Part shown: positions 1-6,812 of the stretch, piece after piece | How positions within the stretch are numbered: the stretch's first letter is position 1 | How the letters are laid out: every line of letters starts with the position of its first letter | NCBI GenBank assembly: GCA_900314825.1 | Contig: OMWS01000004.1 | Location: 1-64,000 of the forward strand | Direction of reading: 5' to 3' | DNA from: an uncultured Veillonellaceae bacterium | Lineage (GTDB): Bacteria; Bacillota; Negativicutes; Selenomonadales; Selenomonadaceae | Length of the DNA: 64,000 nucleotides | The notes under the pieces: generated by a model | What the model was told of the DNA's origin: nothing | The model's input: only the letters and a program-made list of their open reading frames with translations | Database searches by the model: none | Made by a program: the position numbers and the translations under genes

Positions 1-2
1 AA

Positions 3-50
3 GCATACTTCCCAGCCATGTTGCTGGATGCAGCGAAAGCAGCCGCCTGA
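3..50 (+). CDS. 3' end of an unrecognised gene (partial)
   Basis: The window opens inside a reading frame that ends at a TGA at 48-50. The visible tail reads AYFPAMLLDAAKAAA. It uses the GC-rich codons seen in the rest of the window, so it is probably the true C-terminus of a gene starting upstream. It is too short to assign a family. Confidence 0.3.
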   Translation, partial: AYFPAMLLDAAKAAA

Positions 51-206
51 TTCACTATAAAATCATCGGATTTTTGTCTTGACAAGCGTGCCATTATAGT
101 CATCGATCCCGACTGCAAATACTCGGACAAGGGCTATCTTCCTGACTGGGCGTTCATGGAGGCATATATCAACAGTCTTCCGTATTCGGACAAGATTAAG
201 GAATGA
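51..206 (+). pseudogene. Degraded gene fragment without a start codon
   Basis: Directly after the TGA at 48-50, and in the same frame, an open stretch runs to a TGA at 204-206. It has no ATG, GTG or TTG. Its second half looks like real protein, with the segments RAIIVIDPDCKYSDKGY and PDWAFMEAYINSLPYSDKI before the stop. The YI-SLPYSD ending loosely recalls tails of some type I restriction-related proteins, but the match is from memory and too short to name. It is best read as the remnant of a gene whose 5' part has been lost or mutated. Confidence 0.35.
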
Positions 207-278
207 GCATGAATTTTCCGCAGCAGAGATGCCGGGCAGTTTTCTTTGTGGCATACGTTCTCTGCAAGTTTGACGAAC

Positions 279-308
279 TTGACAAACATTTCGGTTTAGG
301 TGTATAGT
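279..308 (+). promoter_or_regulatory. Sigma-70-type promoter for the prfH leader
   Basis: A perfect -35 box TTGACA (279-284) is followed after 18 bases by TATAGT (303-308). Transcription would start near 315, giving an untranslated region of about 40 bases before the mini-ORF at 354 and about 200 bases before prfH. Confidence 0.65.
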
Positions 309-341
309 CTCTGTATTGTTATTGTTTGATAGTTTGAAAGG

Positions 342-421
342 AGGGTGATCGTCATGAAACGGAATCAGAAGCGACAGTCGTCGCAGAATTATCGTTATCG
401 TTCGGGGGAGCCGATCACCCT
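342..421 (+). promoter_or_regulatory. Long-range inverted repeat masking the mini-ORF ribosome site
   Basis: AGGGTGATCG (342-351) is an exact reverse complement of CGATCACCCT (412-421). The left arm contains the Shine-Dalgarno sequence of the mini-ORF; the right arm lies near its end and is followed by a T-rich stretch (424-428). A small 5-bp hairpin GCGAC/GTCGC (371-384) sits in the loop. The arrangement suggests a translation-sensitive switch in front of prfH-rtcB. The structure is seen in the sequence; the regulatory role is inferred. Confidence 0.5.
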
Positions 422-437
422 GCTTTTTGCTTGGTAG
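354..437 (+). CDS. 27-residue putative leader peptide upstream of prfH
   Basis: An ATG at 354 follows a strong AGGAGGG ribosome site and opens 27 codons ending in TAG (435-437). The peptide begins MKRNQKRQSSQ, is rich in Arg, Gln and Ser, and ends SGEPITLLFAW. It is preceded by its own promoter and ends 77 bases before the prfH start. Its ribosome site and its last codons form the two arms of a 10-bp inverted repeat, which points to a leader peptide rather than a free protein. The prfH frame is -1 relative to this ORF and stays open back through it, so a frameshifted fusion is a less likely alternative. Confidence 0.5.
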   Translation: MKRNQKRQSSQNYRYRSGEPITLLFAW

Positions 438-514
438 GAGAATGCCAGGTATTGTCATGGTGGTCTGTTCCTCTGTGGTTCGGCGCGGTTGCGCGGGAAG
501 GCAGAGGATTTTTT

Positions 515-1114
515 GTGTCCAATTTTTTCGTACAGATCAGTTCCGGCCATGGGCCGGCGGAGTGTGAGCGCGGCGTATGGCTTTTGGCGCGGGCGCTCCT
601 CAGGGAGTTTCCGGAGCTCTCGGTGAAGGCGGAGCGCACGGGGCGCTGGCCGCAGACGGCGAGCTCGGTGACGCTTGTCGGGAATGGCGATTATCGTGCG
701 CTGGCGGGGACGGTCGAGTGGATCGCAAAGAGCCCATTCCGCCCGCATCATCGGCGGCGAAATTGGTTTCTTGATGTCACGGTGCTGCCGGAGATGCAGC
801 CGATCCCGGATGCTCCAGAGTATGCTGTCGCCTATTTTCACTGTGGCGGCAATGGCGGGCAGAATGTCAACAAGGTCGAGACGGGCGTGCGCTTGACGCA
901 TATGCCGACGGGGCTCACGGTGACGGCGACGGAGGAGCGCACGCAGCAGGCGAACCGCCGCCATGCACTGGCGAAACTCCAAGCGCTGTTGGCCGAGGGG
1001 CGGCAGGCGCAGCAGCGCCAGCAGGACGAACGGCTTTGGAGGAGCCATCAGCGGCTCGAGCGCGGGAATCCCATCCGCGTATATGAAGGAGCCGCATTTA
1101 CACGCAAGAAATGA
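515..1114 (+). CDS. prfH: Peptide chain release factor-like protein PrfH
   Basis: This is a 199-residue class I release-factor relative. It lacks the codon-recognition domain of RF1/RF2 but keeps the catalytic loop, seen as GGNGGQNVNKVETGVRLTH with the GGQ motif near residue 118. The N-terminal QISSGHGPAE segment is typical of PrfH. The GTG at 515 is chosen because AGAGG lies 7 bases upstream and the protein then begins just before the family's first conserved motif; the frame is open further upstream. PrfH is known to release peptides from ribosomes cleaved in the 16S decoding centre. It overlaps the GAAATGA junction with rtcB, so the pair is translationally coupled. Confidence 0.9.
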   Translation: MSNFFVQISSGHGPAECERGVWLLARALLREFPELSVKAERTGRWPQTASSVTLVGNGDYRALAGTVEWIAKSPFRPHHRRRNWFLDVTVLPEMQPIPDAPEYAVAYFHCGGNGGQNVNKVETGVRLTHMPTGLTVTATEERTQQANRRHALAKLQALLAEGRQAQQRQQDERLWRSHQRLERGNPIRVYEGAAFTRKK

Positions 1115-1125
1115 AAGGATATCAC

Positions 1126-2334
1126 ATGATTACCATCAAGGGAACGTATAACGAAGCGATTGTCTATGCGGACAGTCTCGAAGCATCGGCCGAGGGCTTG
1201 CTGAAGGCCGTTTGCGATGCGGAGTATCTCAAGGACTGCAAGATCCGCATCATGCCGGATGTCCATGCGGGCAAGGGCTGCACGATCGGCACGACGATGA
1301 CGATCCAGGACAAGGTCGTGCCGAATATGGTCGGCGTTGATATCGGCTGCGGCATGGAGACCGTGAAGCTCAAGGACAAGCGCATCGACTTCACGAAGCT
1401 TGACAGCGTGATCCGCAAGTTTGTGCCGTGCGGAAGCATGATCCGCGAGGCGGGAAAAGAACACACCTTCGCACAGGACATCGATCTCACGCAGCTGCGC
1501 TGTGAGGGCTGCGGTATCGCGCGTGCGTATCGCAGCATCGGCACGCTGGGCGGCGGTAATCATTTCATCGAAGTGGACAAGGACGATGATGGTGCGCTGT
1601 ATCTCGTCATCCATTCCGGCAGCCGCCATCTCGGCGTCGAGGTCGCGGAGTATTATCAGCAGGCAGGTTATGAGGCGCTCGTCGGGGCGGACAAGGCGAG
1701 CTTGCAAGCATTGATTGCGCAGCTGAAAGCGGAGGGGCGCGAGCAGGAGATCGCCGCGGCGATGAAGGAGCGCAAGACAGCCATCCGTACGCAGGAGATT
1801 CCAAAGGAATTGGCGTATGTGTCCGGGCAGTTGTTCGATGATTACATCCATGACATGAAGCTCACGCAGCAGTTTGCGATGCTGAACCGCAAGGCGATGG
1901 CGCAGACGATCCTCAAGCACATGAAGCTCAAGCCCATCGAGTCGTTTACGACGATCCACAACTACATCGACACGGACGCGATGATCCTCCGAAAGGGCGC
2001 GGTCTCTGCGCGCAAAGGTGAAAAGCTTTTGATTCCCATCAATATGCGCGATGGCAGCCTCATCTGCGTCGGCAAAGGCAATGACGATTGGAATCAGTCC
2101 GCGCCGCATGGCGCCGGCCGGCTCATGAGCCGCAAGGAAGCGAAGAACACGATTCCGATGAAGGAGTACAAAGCGGCGATGAAGGGCATCTTCACGACGT
2201 GCGTCAGCAAGAGCACAGTCGATGAAGCGCCGATGGCGTACAAGTCCATGGACGACATCGTGCAGCATATCGAGCCGACGGCGGAGATCGCGAAAGTGAT
2301 CCAGCCCGTGTATAATTTCAAAGCAGAAGAATAA
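1126..2334 (+). CDS. rtcB: RNA-splicing ligase RtcB (RtcB2 type, paired with PrfH)
   Basis: This is a 402-residue GTP- and Mn-dependent RNA ligase that joins 2',3'-cyclic phosphate and 5'-OH ends. Visible family motifs are MPDVHAGKGCTIG, VDIGCGM with the metal-binding Cys, GGGNHFIEV, HSGSRHLG and the guanylylation site SAPHGAGRLMSR. The ATG at 1126 follows GAAAGGA by 7 bases; an ATG at 1111 overlapping the prfH stop is also possible. Next to prfH it is expected to reseal cleaved 16S rRNA after PrfH has rescued the ribosome. No archease, RtcA or RtcR gene is adjacent. The 3' flank carries a palindromic repeat rather than a clear terminator. Confidence 0.92.
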   Translation: MITIKGTYNEAIVYADSLEASAEGLLKAVCDAEYLKDCKIRIMPDVHAGKGCTIGTTMTIQDKVVPNMVGVDIGCGMETVKLKDKRIDFTKLDSVIRKFVPCGSMIREAGKEHTFAQDIDLTQLRCEGCGIARAYRSIGTLGGGNHFIEVDKDDDGALYLVIHSGSRHLGVEVAEYYQQAGYEALVGADKASLQALIAQLKAEGREQEIAAAMKERKTAIRTQEIPKELAYVSGQLFDDYIHDMKLTQQFAMLNRKAMAQTILKHMKLKPIESFTTIHNYIDTDAMILRKGAVSARKGEKLLIPINMRDGSLICVGKGNDDWNQSAPHGAGRLMSRKEAKNTIPMKEYKAAMKGIFTTCVSKSTVDEAPMAYKSMDDIVQHIEPTAEIAKVIQPVYNFKAEE

Positions 2335-2420
2335 AAGAACGGTTGTGTTTGCAATTTCGGAAAGGGCAACGTTGTTTGTGATTCGTATATCTTTCGGAAG
2401 GAATATGAATCTAGTTCATG

Positions 2421-2470
2421 CGTTACCCTCTCCGCCCCTTCGGGGCACCTCCCCCAAGGGGGGGAGGCGT
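2421..2470 (-). repeat. Dispersed palindromic repeat, copy 1 (CCCCTTCGGGG type)
   Basis: This intergenic element reads GTTACCCTCTCCG, then a CCCCTTCGGGG hairpin, then CTCCCCC-GGGGGAG and GGCGTAAG. It is one of at least eleven copies in the window. The roughly 40 bases before it (GGAATATGAATCTAGTTCATG) also match the flank of copy 10 at 46531-46553, so the shared unit is longer than the hairpins. Confidence 0.8.
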
Positions 2471-2524
2471 AAGAAATTGCTGACACAACGTTTTTTTTCT
2501 GCCATTGTCAACGCTGTTTCTCGT

Positions 2525-2553
2525 TTGCCTTTACGGTTTGTCTGTCGTATAAT
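2525..2553 (+). promoter_or_regulatory. Promoter of the ecfA1 operon
   Basis: TTGCCT (2525-2530) and a perfect TATAAT (2548-2553) are spaced by 17 bases and lie just upstream of the ecfA1 ribosome site. Confidence 0.65.
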
Positions 2554-2580
2554 GTTTTCCGTAAATTGTTGGAAGGAACG

Positions 2581-3525
2581 ATGTCGATGGCTTTGATAGA
2601 AATCGAACACTTGTCGCATGCCTACCCGATGGGCGAAGGCGGGCAGCATGTCGCGCTCGAGGATGTGTCGCTCGCGATCGAGGCAGGCGAGTTCGTCGCC
2701 GTGCTCGGGTCGAACGGCTCGGGCAAGTCGACGCTTGCGAAGCATCTCGATGCGTTGCTGTTGCCGACGAATGGCACGTGCCGCATTGATGGCATGGATA
2801 CGAAGAATGCGGATCAGGTCTGGCGCATCCGTCAGAAGGTCGGCATGGTGTTCCAGAATCCTGACAATCAGCTCATTGCGGCCGTCGTCGAAGATGATGT
2901 CGCGTTCGGCCCGGAAAATCTCGGCGTGAAGCCTTGCGAGATCCGGCAGCGCGTCGATGAGGCGCTCGCAGCGGTCGGCATGACAAAATTCCGCACGTTT
3001 GCGCCGCACCTGCTTTCGGGCGGGCAAAAGCAGCGCATTGCCATTGCAGGCGCGCTGGCGATGCAGACGGAGTGTCTCGTGTTCGACGAGGCAACGGCGA
3101 TGCTCGATCCGGAAGGACGTGCAGAGATTCTTTCGATTGTCAAAAAGCTGCATGATGAGCAGCACATCACGATTGTCTACATCACGCATTTCATGGAAGA
3201 GGCGGCGGCGGCCGATCGCGTGATCGTGCTCGATCATGGGCGTCTGGCGATGGACGGCACGCCGCGCGAGGTGTTCGCACGGGCGGACGAATTGCAGGAG
3301 CTCGGACTCGATGTCCCATTGTCGGTGGAACTCGGCGCGAAACTGCGCAATGACGGCCTCGCCATCCCACAGGAGATTGTCACGGAAGACGATCTTGTGC
3401 AGGCGCTAGCGTCGCTTGTTCCGTCCCATCAGAGGAATGCTGCCAATGACGAACGTCGTGCGGGCGTTCAACGTTCTATGAATGAGAAGAGTGATGCGAA
3501 GGGAGGCGTGCCGGTTGCCGATTGA
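2581..3525 (+). CDS. ecfA1: ECF transporter ATPase EcfA1
   Basis: A 314-residue ABC ATPase of the energy-coupling-factor (vitamin and metal uptake) type. It shows Walker A GSNGSGKST, Q-loop VFQNPDNQLIA, signature LSGGQKQRIAIAGALA and Walker B CLVFDEATAMLD, where the usual Pro of DEPT is Ala. It pairs with EcfA2 on the cytoplasmic side of EcfT. The C-terminus runs about 30 residues past the usual end and is hydrophilic. GGAAGG precedes both ATG 2581 and ATG 2587, so the start is uncertain by two codons. Its last 11 bases overlap ecfA2. Confidence 0.92.
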   Translation: MSMALIEIEHLSHAYPMGEGGQHVALEDVSLAIEAGEFVAVLGSNGSGKSTLAKHLDALLLPTNGTCRIDGMDTKNADQVWRIRQKVGMVFQNPDNQLIAAVVEDDVAFGPENLGVKPCEIRQRVDEALAAVGMTKFRTFAPHLLSGGQKQRIAIAGALAMQTECLVFDEATAMLDPEGRAEILSIVKKLHDEQHITIVYITHFMEEAAAADRVIVLDHGRLAMDGTPREVFARADELQELGLDVPLSVELGAKLRNDGLAIPQEIVTEDDLVQALASLVPSHQRNAANDERRAGVQRSMNEKSDAKGGVPVAD

Positions 3526-4417
3526 ACTCAAGGACATCAGCTATACATATATGCCAGGCACGCCGTATGAACGCAAGGCCTTGCAGAACGTTTCGTTGAC
3601 GATTGCGGATGGCACGTTTGTCGCGATTGCCGGGCACACGGGCTCGGGCAAGTCGACACTGCTGCAACATTTGAATGGTCTCTTGACGCCGACGACGGGA
3701 CAGGTGCTCGTCGATGGTGTGGATTTGTCGCCGAAAAAGAAATCCGAGAAGCCCGCCGCCCTCGCGGCGCGGCGTAACGTCGGCATGGTGTTCCAGTATG
3801 CGGAAAACCAGCTGTTCGAGGAAACGATTTACGATGATATCGCGTTCGGCCCGCGCAATTTTGGCTGCGATGAAACGGAAATCGATGCACGCGTTCATTC
3901 GTCAATGGAACTCGTGAACCTTGATTTCGACAAATACAAAGATCGCTCGCCTTTCCAACTGTCGGGCGGTCAGATGCGGCGCGTGGCGCTCGCGGGCGTG
4001 CTGGCGCTCCGACCGAAATATCTCGTGCTCGATGAGCCGACAGCAGGCCTCGATCCGAAAGGGCGCAAGGCGCTCCTCTCGACGATTCGCGAGTTGCACA
4101 AGAAATCGGGGACAACGATCATTTTCGTCTCGCATAATATGGATGATATTTTTGCGCTGGCGGATGATGTTGTTGTCATGAAGCAAGGCGAAATGCTACT
4201 GCACGGCGCGCCTGCCGAGGTGTTTCCCCAGACGGAGCAGATTGCCGAGGCAGGATTGCGTCAGCCGCAATTGATGGAACTCTTGTCGCGTATTCGCGCG
4301 GCAGGCGTCCCTCTTCCCAAACAAGCGTTGCTGGCTCGCACGACAATAGAGGCAGCACACGCCGTCGAGCAGGCGTTACGGCAAGCGACGAAAGGAGGGC
4401 GGAGCCATGCTGAATAA
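3515..4417 (+). CDS. ecfA2: ECF transporter ATPase EcfA2
   Basis: The second ABC subunit of the ECF module, 300 residues. Walker A is GHTGSGKST, the signature is LSGGQMRRVALAGVLA and Walker B is YLVLDEPTAGLD. The TTG at 3515 is preferred because GGGAGG ends 8 bases upstream and the protein then starts MPIELKDISYTY, as expected for the family. It overlaps ecfA1 by 11 bases and ecfT by 11 bases, which indicates coupled translation. The module is the shared energising unit for several substrate-binding S components encoded elsewhere; none is adjacent. Confidence 0.92.
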   Translation: MPIELKDISYTYMPGTPYERKALQNVSLTIADGTFVAIAGHTGSGKSTLLQHLNGLLTPTTGQVLVDGVDLSPKKKSEKPAALAARRNVGMVFQYAENQLFEETIYDDIAFGPRNFGCDETEIDARVHSSMELVNLDFDKYKDRSPFQLSGGQMRRVALAGVLALRPKYLVLDEPTAGLDPKGRKALLSTIRELHKKSGTTIIFVSHNMDDIFALADDVVVMKQGEMLLHGAPAEVFPQTEQIAEAGLRQPQLMELLSRIRAAGVPLPKQALLARTTIEAAHAVEQALRQATKGGRSHAE

Positions 4418-5222
4418 CATCACGATCGGCCAATATTTTCCGGGCAATTCCGTCCTGCACCGCCTCGACCCGCGCTCGAAAATCGCCATCCTGTTTTTCC
4501 TCATCGTTGCGATTTTCGTGTTTGACCAGCCGATTGCCTATGGCGTGCTGACGCTCTTGACGTTTGCGTGCATGATGGCCTCCGGCGTGCCGATGAAGAC
4601 GCAGATCGGCTCGCTGAGGCCGCTGTGGTGGATCATCCTGTTTACGTTCCTTATCCACTTGTTCAGCGGTGAGGGGGAAACGTTATTCAATCTTTGGATA
4701 CTAACGGCGACATGGGATGGGCTCGTGCGCGGCTTTTTCATTTGCCTTCGTTTGGCGTTGTTACTGCTTCTGTCATCGCTCTTGACGTTCACGACGAGTC
4801 CATTGAAATTAACAGATGCCATGGAAGCAATCCTATCGCCGCTCAAGGCCGTCGGCGTGCCGGCGCATGAGCTCGCGATGATGATGACGATCGCGCTGCG
4901 CTTCGTGCCGACGCTCATCGAAGAAACGGACAAGATCATGAAAGCGCAGCAGTCACGCGGCGCGGACTTTCTCACGGGCAGCATCTTGCACCGGCTCACA
5001 AATGTCGTGCCGATCCTCGTGCCGCTCTTCATTTCGGCATTCCGTCGGGCCGACGACCTCGCCATGGCGATGGAGGCGCGTTGCTATCGCGGCGGCATCG
5101 GGCGCACGCAGATGAAGGAATTGCGCTTCGCTTCGCTCGATTATGCGGCGTGGGCTTTGACCGTCGTGCTGCTCGTTGCGCTCGGCGTGCTGGCCTTCGC
5201 TGCGCCTGCGGGCGTTATCTGA
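4407..5222 (+). CDS. ecfT: ECF transporter transmembrane subunit EcfT
   Basis: A 271-residue integral membrane protein with about five to six hydrophobic segments. The coupling helices that contact the ATPases carry the family's short Arg-Gly motifs, seen as QQSRGADF and MEARCYRGG. It follows a GGAGGG ribosome site inside the end of ecfA2. It holds the two ATPases and the exchangeable S subunit together. truA begins 10 bases after its stop, an arrangement common in Firmicutes. Confidence 0.92.
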   Translation: MLNNITIGQYFPGNSVLHRLDPRSKIAILFFLIVAIFVFDQPIAYGVLTLLTFACMMASGVPMKTQIGSLRPLWWIILFTFLIHLFSGEGETLFNLWILTATWDGLVRGFFICLRLALLLLLSSLLTFTTSPLKLTDAMEAILSPLKAVGVPAHELAMMMTIALRFVPTLIEETDKIMKAQQSRGADFLTGSILHRLTNVVPILVPLFISAFRRADDLAMAMEARCYRGGIGRTQMKELRFASLDYAAWALTVVLLVALGVLAFAAPAGVI

Positions 5223-5232
5223 AAGAACGGAT

Positions 5233-6090
5233 ATGAAGAAAGAACACAAAGAACTGATGAAGGCGCGGCGGCGCAACATTGCGCTCACCGTCGCCTATGA
5301 CGGCACGGCCTACGCGGGCTTCCAGCGGCAGACGCCGCCGATTGTTGCCGTGCAAAACGTGCTTGAAGAAAAGCTGCACGTCATCTTCGGCGATAGCATT
5401 GAACTTGCGGCGGCCGGCCGCACAGATGCGGGCGTCCATGCCTATGGGCAGGTCGTGAATTTTTTTACGGACGGCACGATCCCGACGGAGCGCATCGCGC
5501 GGGCGGCGAACAGCTTGCTGCCGGACGACATCGTCATTAAGGAAGCGTGGGAGGCCGACCGTGCGTTCTCGGCGCGTCACAGCGCGACATCGAAGACGTA
5601 CCTCTATCGCATCCAGACGGGCGAGACGCCCGATCCGATGATGGCGCGCTACGCGTGGTACATCCGCCGGCCGCTCGATGTGGCGGCGATGCAGGCGGCG
5701 CTCGCTTTGATCCTGGGTACGCATGATTTTTCCGCGTTCCGCGCAGCGGGCGGCGCGCCGATGAGCCCCGTGCGCACGATGTACGAGGCGGAGATTCACC
5801 GTGCGGGCACAAACCTTTTGGAATGCCGGATCCACGGCAGCGGCTTCCTTTATCACATGGTACGAAATCTCATCGGAACGCTCGCGAATGTCGGGCTCGG
5901 CGTGCTGACCGTGGAAGATTTTGCGCGCATCCTCGCGTCGAAAGACCGGAAAAACGCCAGCGCGACCGCACCGGCGCGGGGGCTGTACTTGTTGGATGTT
6001 CGTTACGATGGCGCGCCGTATGTTCAACACGCATTGACGCATTGTGATAAGATAGAGCCATCTTCAAAACAGGCGGTGGATGGAAAATGA
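5233..6090 (+). CDS. truA: tRNA pseudouridine(38-40) synthase TruA
   Basis: A 285-residue synthase that isomerises uridines 38-40 in the tRNA anticodon arm. The catalytic Asp is in GRTDAGVHA, the N-terminal YDGTAYAGFQRQ and the C-terminal GSGFLYHMVRN motifs are intact. The ATG at 5233 lies 10 bases after the ecfT stop; longer forms would run back into ecfT. The C-terminal 25 residues after LYLLDVRYD extend beyond the usual end. The stop overlaps the next ATG by four bases. Confidence 0.93.
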   Translation: MKKEHKELMKARRRNIALTVAYDGTAYAGFQRQTPPIVAVQNVLEEKLHVIFGDSIELAAAGRTDAGVHAYGQVVNFFTDGTIPTERIARAANSLLPDDIVIKEAWEADRAFSARHSATSKTYLYRIQTGETPDPMMARYAWYIRRPLDVAAMQAALALILGTHDFSAFRAAGGAPMSPVRTMYEAEIHRAGTNLLECRIHGSGFLYHMVRNLIGTLANVGLGVLTVEDFARILASKDRKNASATAPARGLYLLDVRYDGAPYVQHALTHCDKIEPSSKQAVDGK

Positions 6091-6809
6091 AACAGAAATT
6101 TGGAATGTTGATGACAGCTGGTGTCATGGTTGGATCGTTGTTCACCATGCCGATGCTTCCTGTACAGGCAGAGGAAGCCATGACGGAGGCAACGAAAGAA
6201 CCGGATGCGATGACGGGCGCGTTGGCGAATGTTCAAAAAGAATCCTCTGACACGGCAAAAGCGACAACGGATTCGAGTGCAGCGAAAACGGCAGAGCAGG
6301 CAACGGACGCGTCGCAGAAAAAGCTGACGCGCACATGGGAAGTGCAGGCAGAGTATCTGGAAGGGCGGTTTTTCCATGACCGCCATATCGATGACTATAA
6401 CATCCATATCTACCAGAAAAATCGCGAGGTTGATCATGTCGGCGTCTGGTATGGCTTGACGTTGAGCCGTCCCGTTGGCTATACGACGGAGGACAAGATT
6501 TATCGTGATTCGGAAGCTGTCGGCCTCGGCCCGTCGATGATGCTGCGCTGGGAGCGGCCGCTTGCGGGGAAGCTCCACGGCAGCATTGACGGCACGGGCT
6601 CGCTGCTCTTTTACAACCAGGCGCATCCGGACGATGGACGCGCGTTTGGCTTCCTCTGGCGCATCGGGCCGCGCCTCCTTTATCAGGCGACGGACAAGGA
6701 TGCTGTGAACCTTGGCTATCTGTTCCACCATTCGTCGAATGGCTTCAAGCATCATAATCCCGGCTACAACGGCGTCGGCTTCTCGCTTGGCTGGACGCAT
6801 TCGTTTTGA
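6087..6809 (+). CDS. PagL-like lipid A 3-O-deacylase (acyloxyacyl hydrolase family)
   Basis: A 240-residue exported protein with a signal peptide ending near PVQA, a 50-residue Ala/Thr/Lys-rich linker, and a C-terminal domain made of alternating strands ending in WTHSF, as in outer-membrane barrels. The family signature is visible as LFHHSSNGFKHHNPGYNG, with the His and Ser of the catalytic pair. The acidic residue found in Pseudomonas PagL after this motif is not evident. It would remove a 3-linked acyl chain from lipid A. The gene is coupled to truA by an ATGA overlap. Family assignment is fairly sure; activity is inferred. Confidence 0.75.
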   Translation: MKQKFGMLMTAGVMVGSLFTMPMLPVQAEEAMTEATKEPDAMTGALANVQKESSDTAKATTDSSAAKTAEQATDASQKKLTRTWEVQAEYLEGRFFHDRHIDDYNIHIYQKNREVDHVGVWYGLTLSRPVGYTTEDKIYRDSEAVGLGPSMMLRWERPLAGKLHGSIDGTGSLLFYNQAHPDDGRAFGFLWRIGPRLLYQATDKDAVNLGYLFHHSSNGFKHHNPGYNGVGFSLGWTHSF

Positions 6810-6812
6810 TGT

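Noticed and set aside
354-1114. Programmed frameshift joining the mini-ORF to prfH
   Set aside because: The frames would allow a -1 shift, but CTT TTT is a poor slippery site and prfH has its own ribosome site and GTG start at the expected place.
515-2334. A toxin-antitoxin or restriction system at the left end
   Set aside because: The GGQ motif and RtcB ligase motifs identify ribosome rescue and RNA repair; no nuclease toxin is visible in the window.
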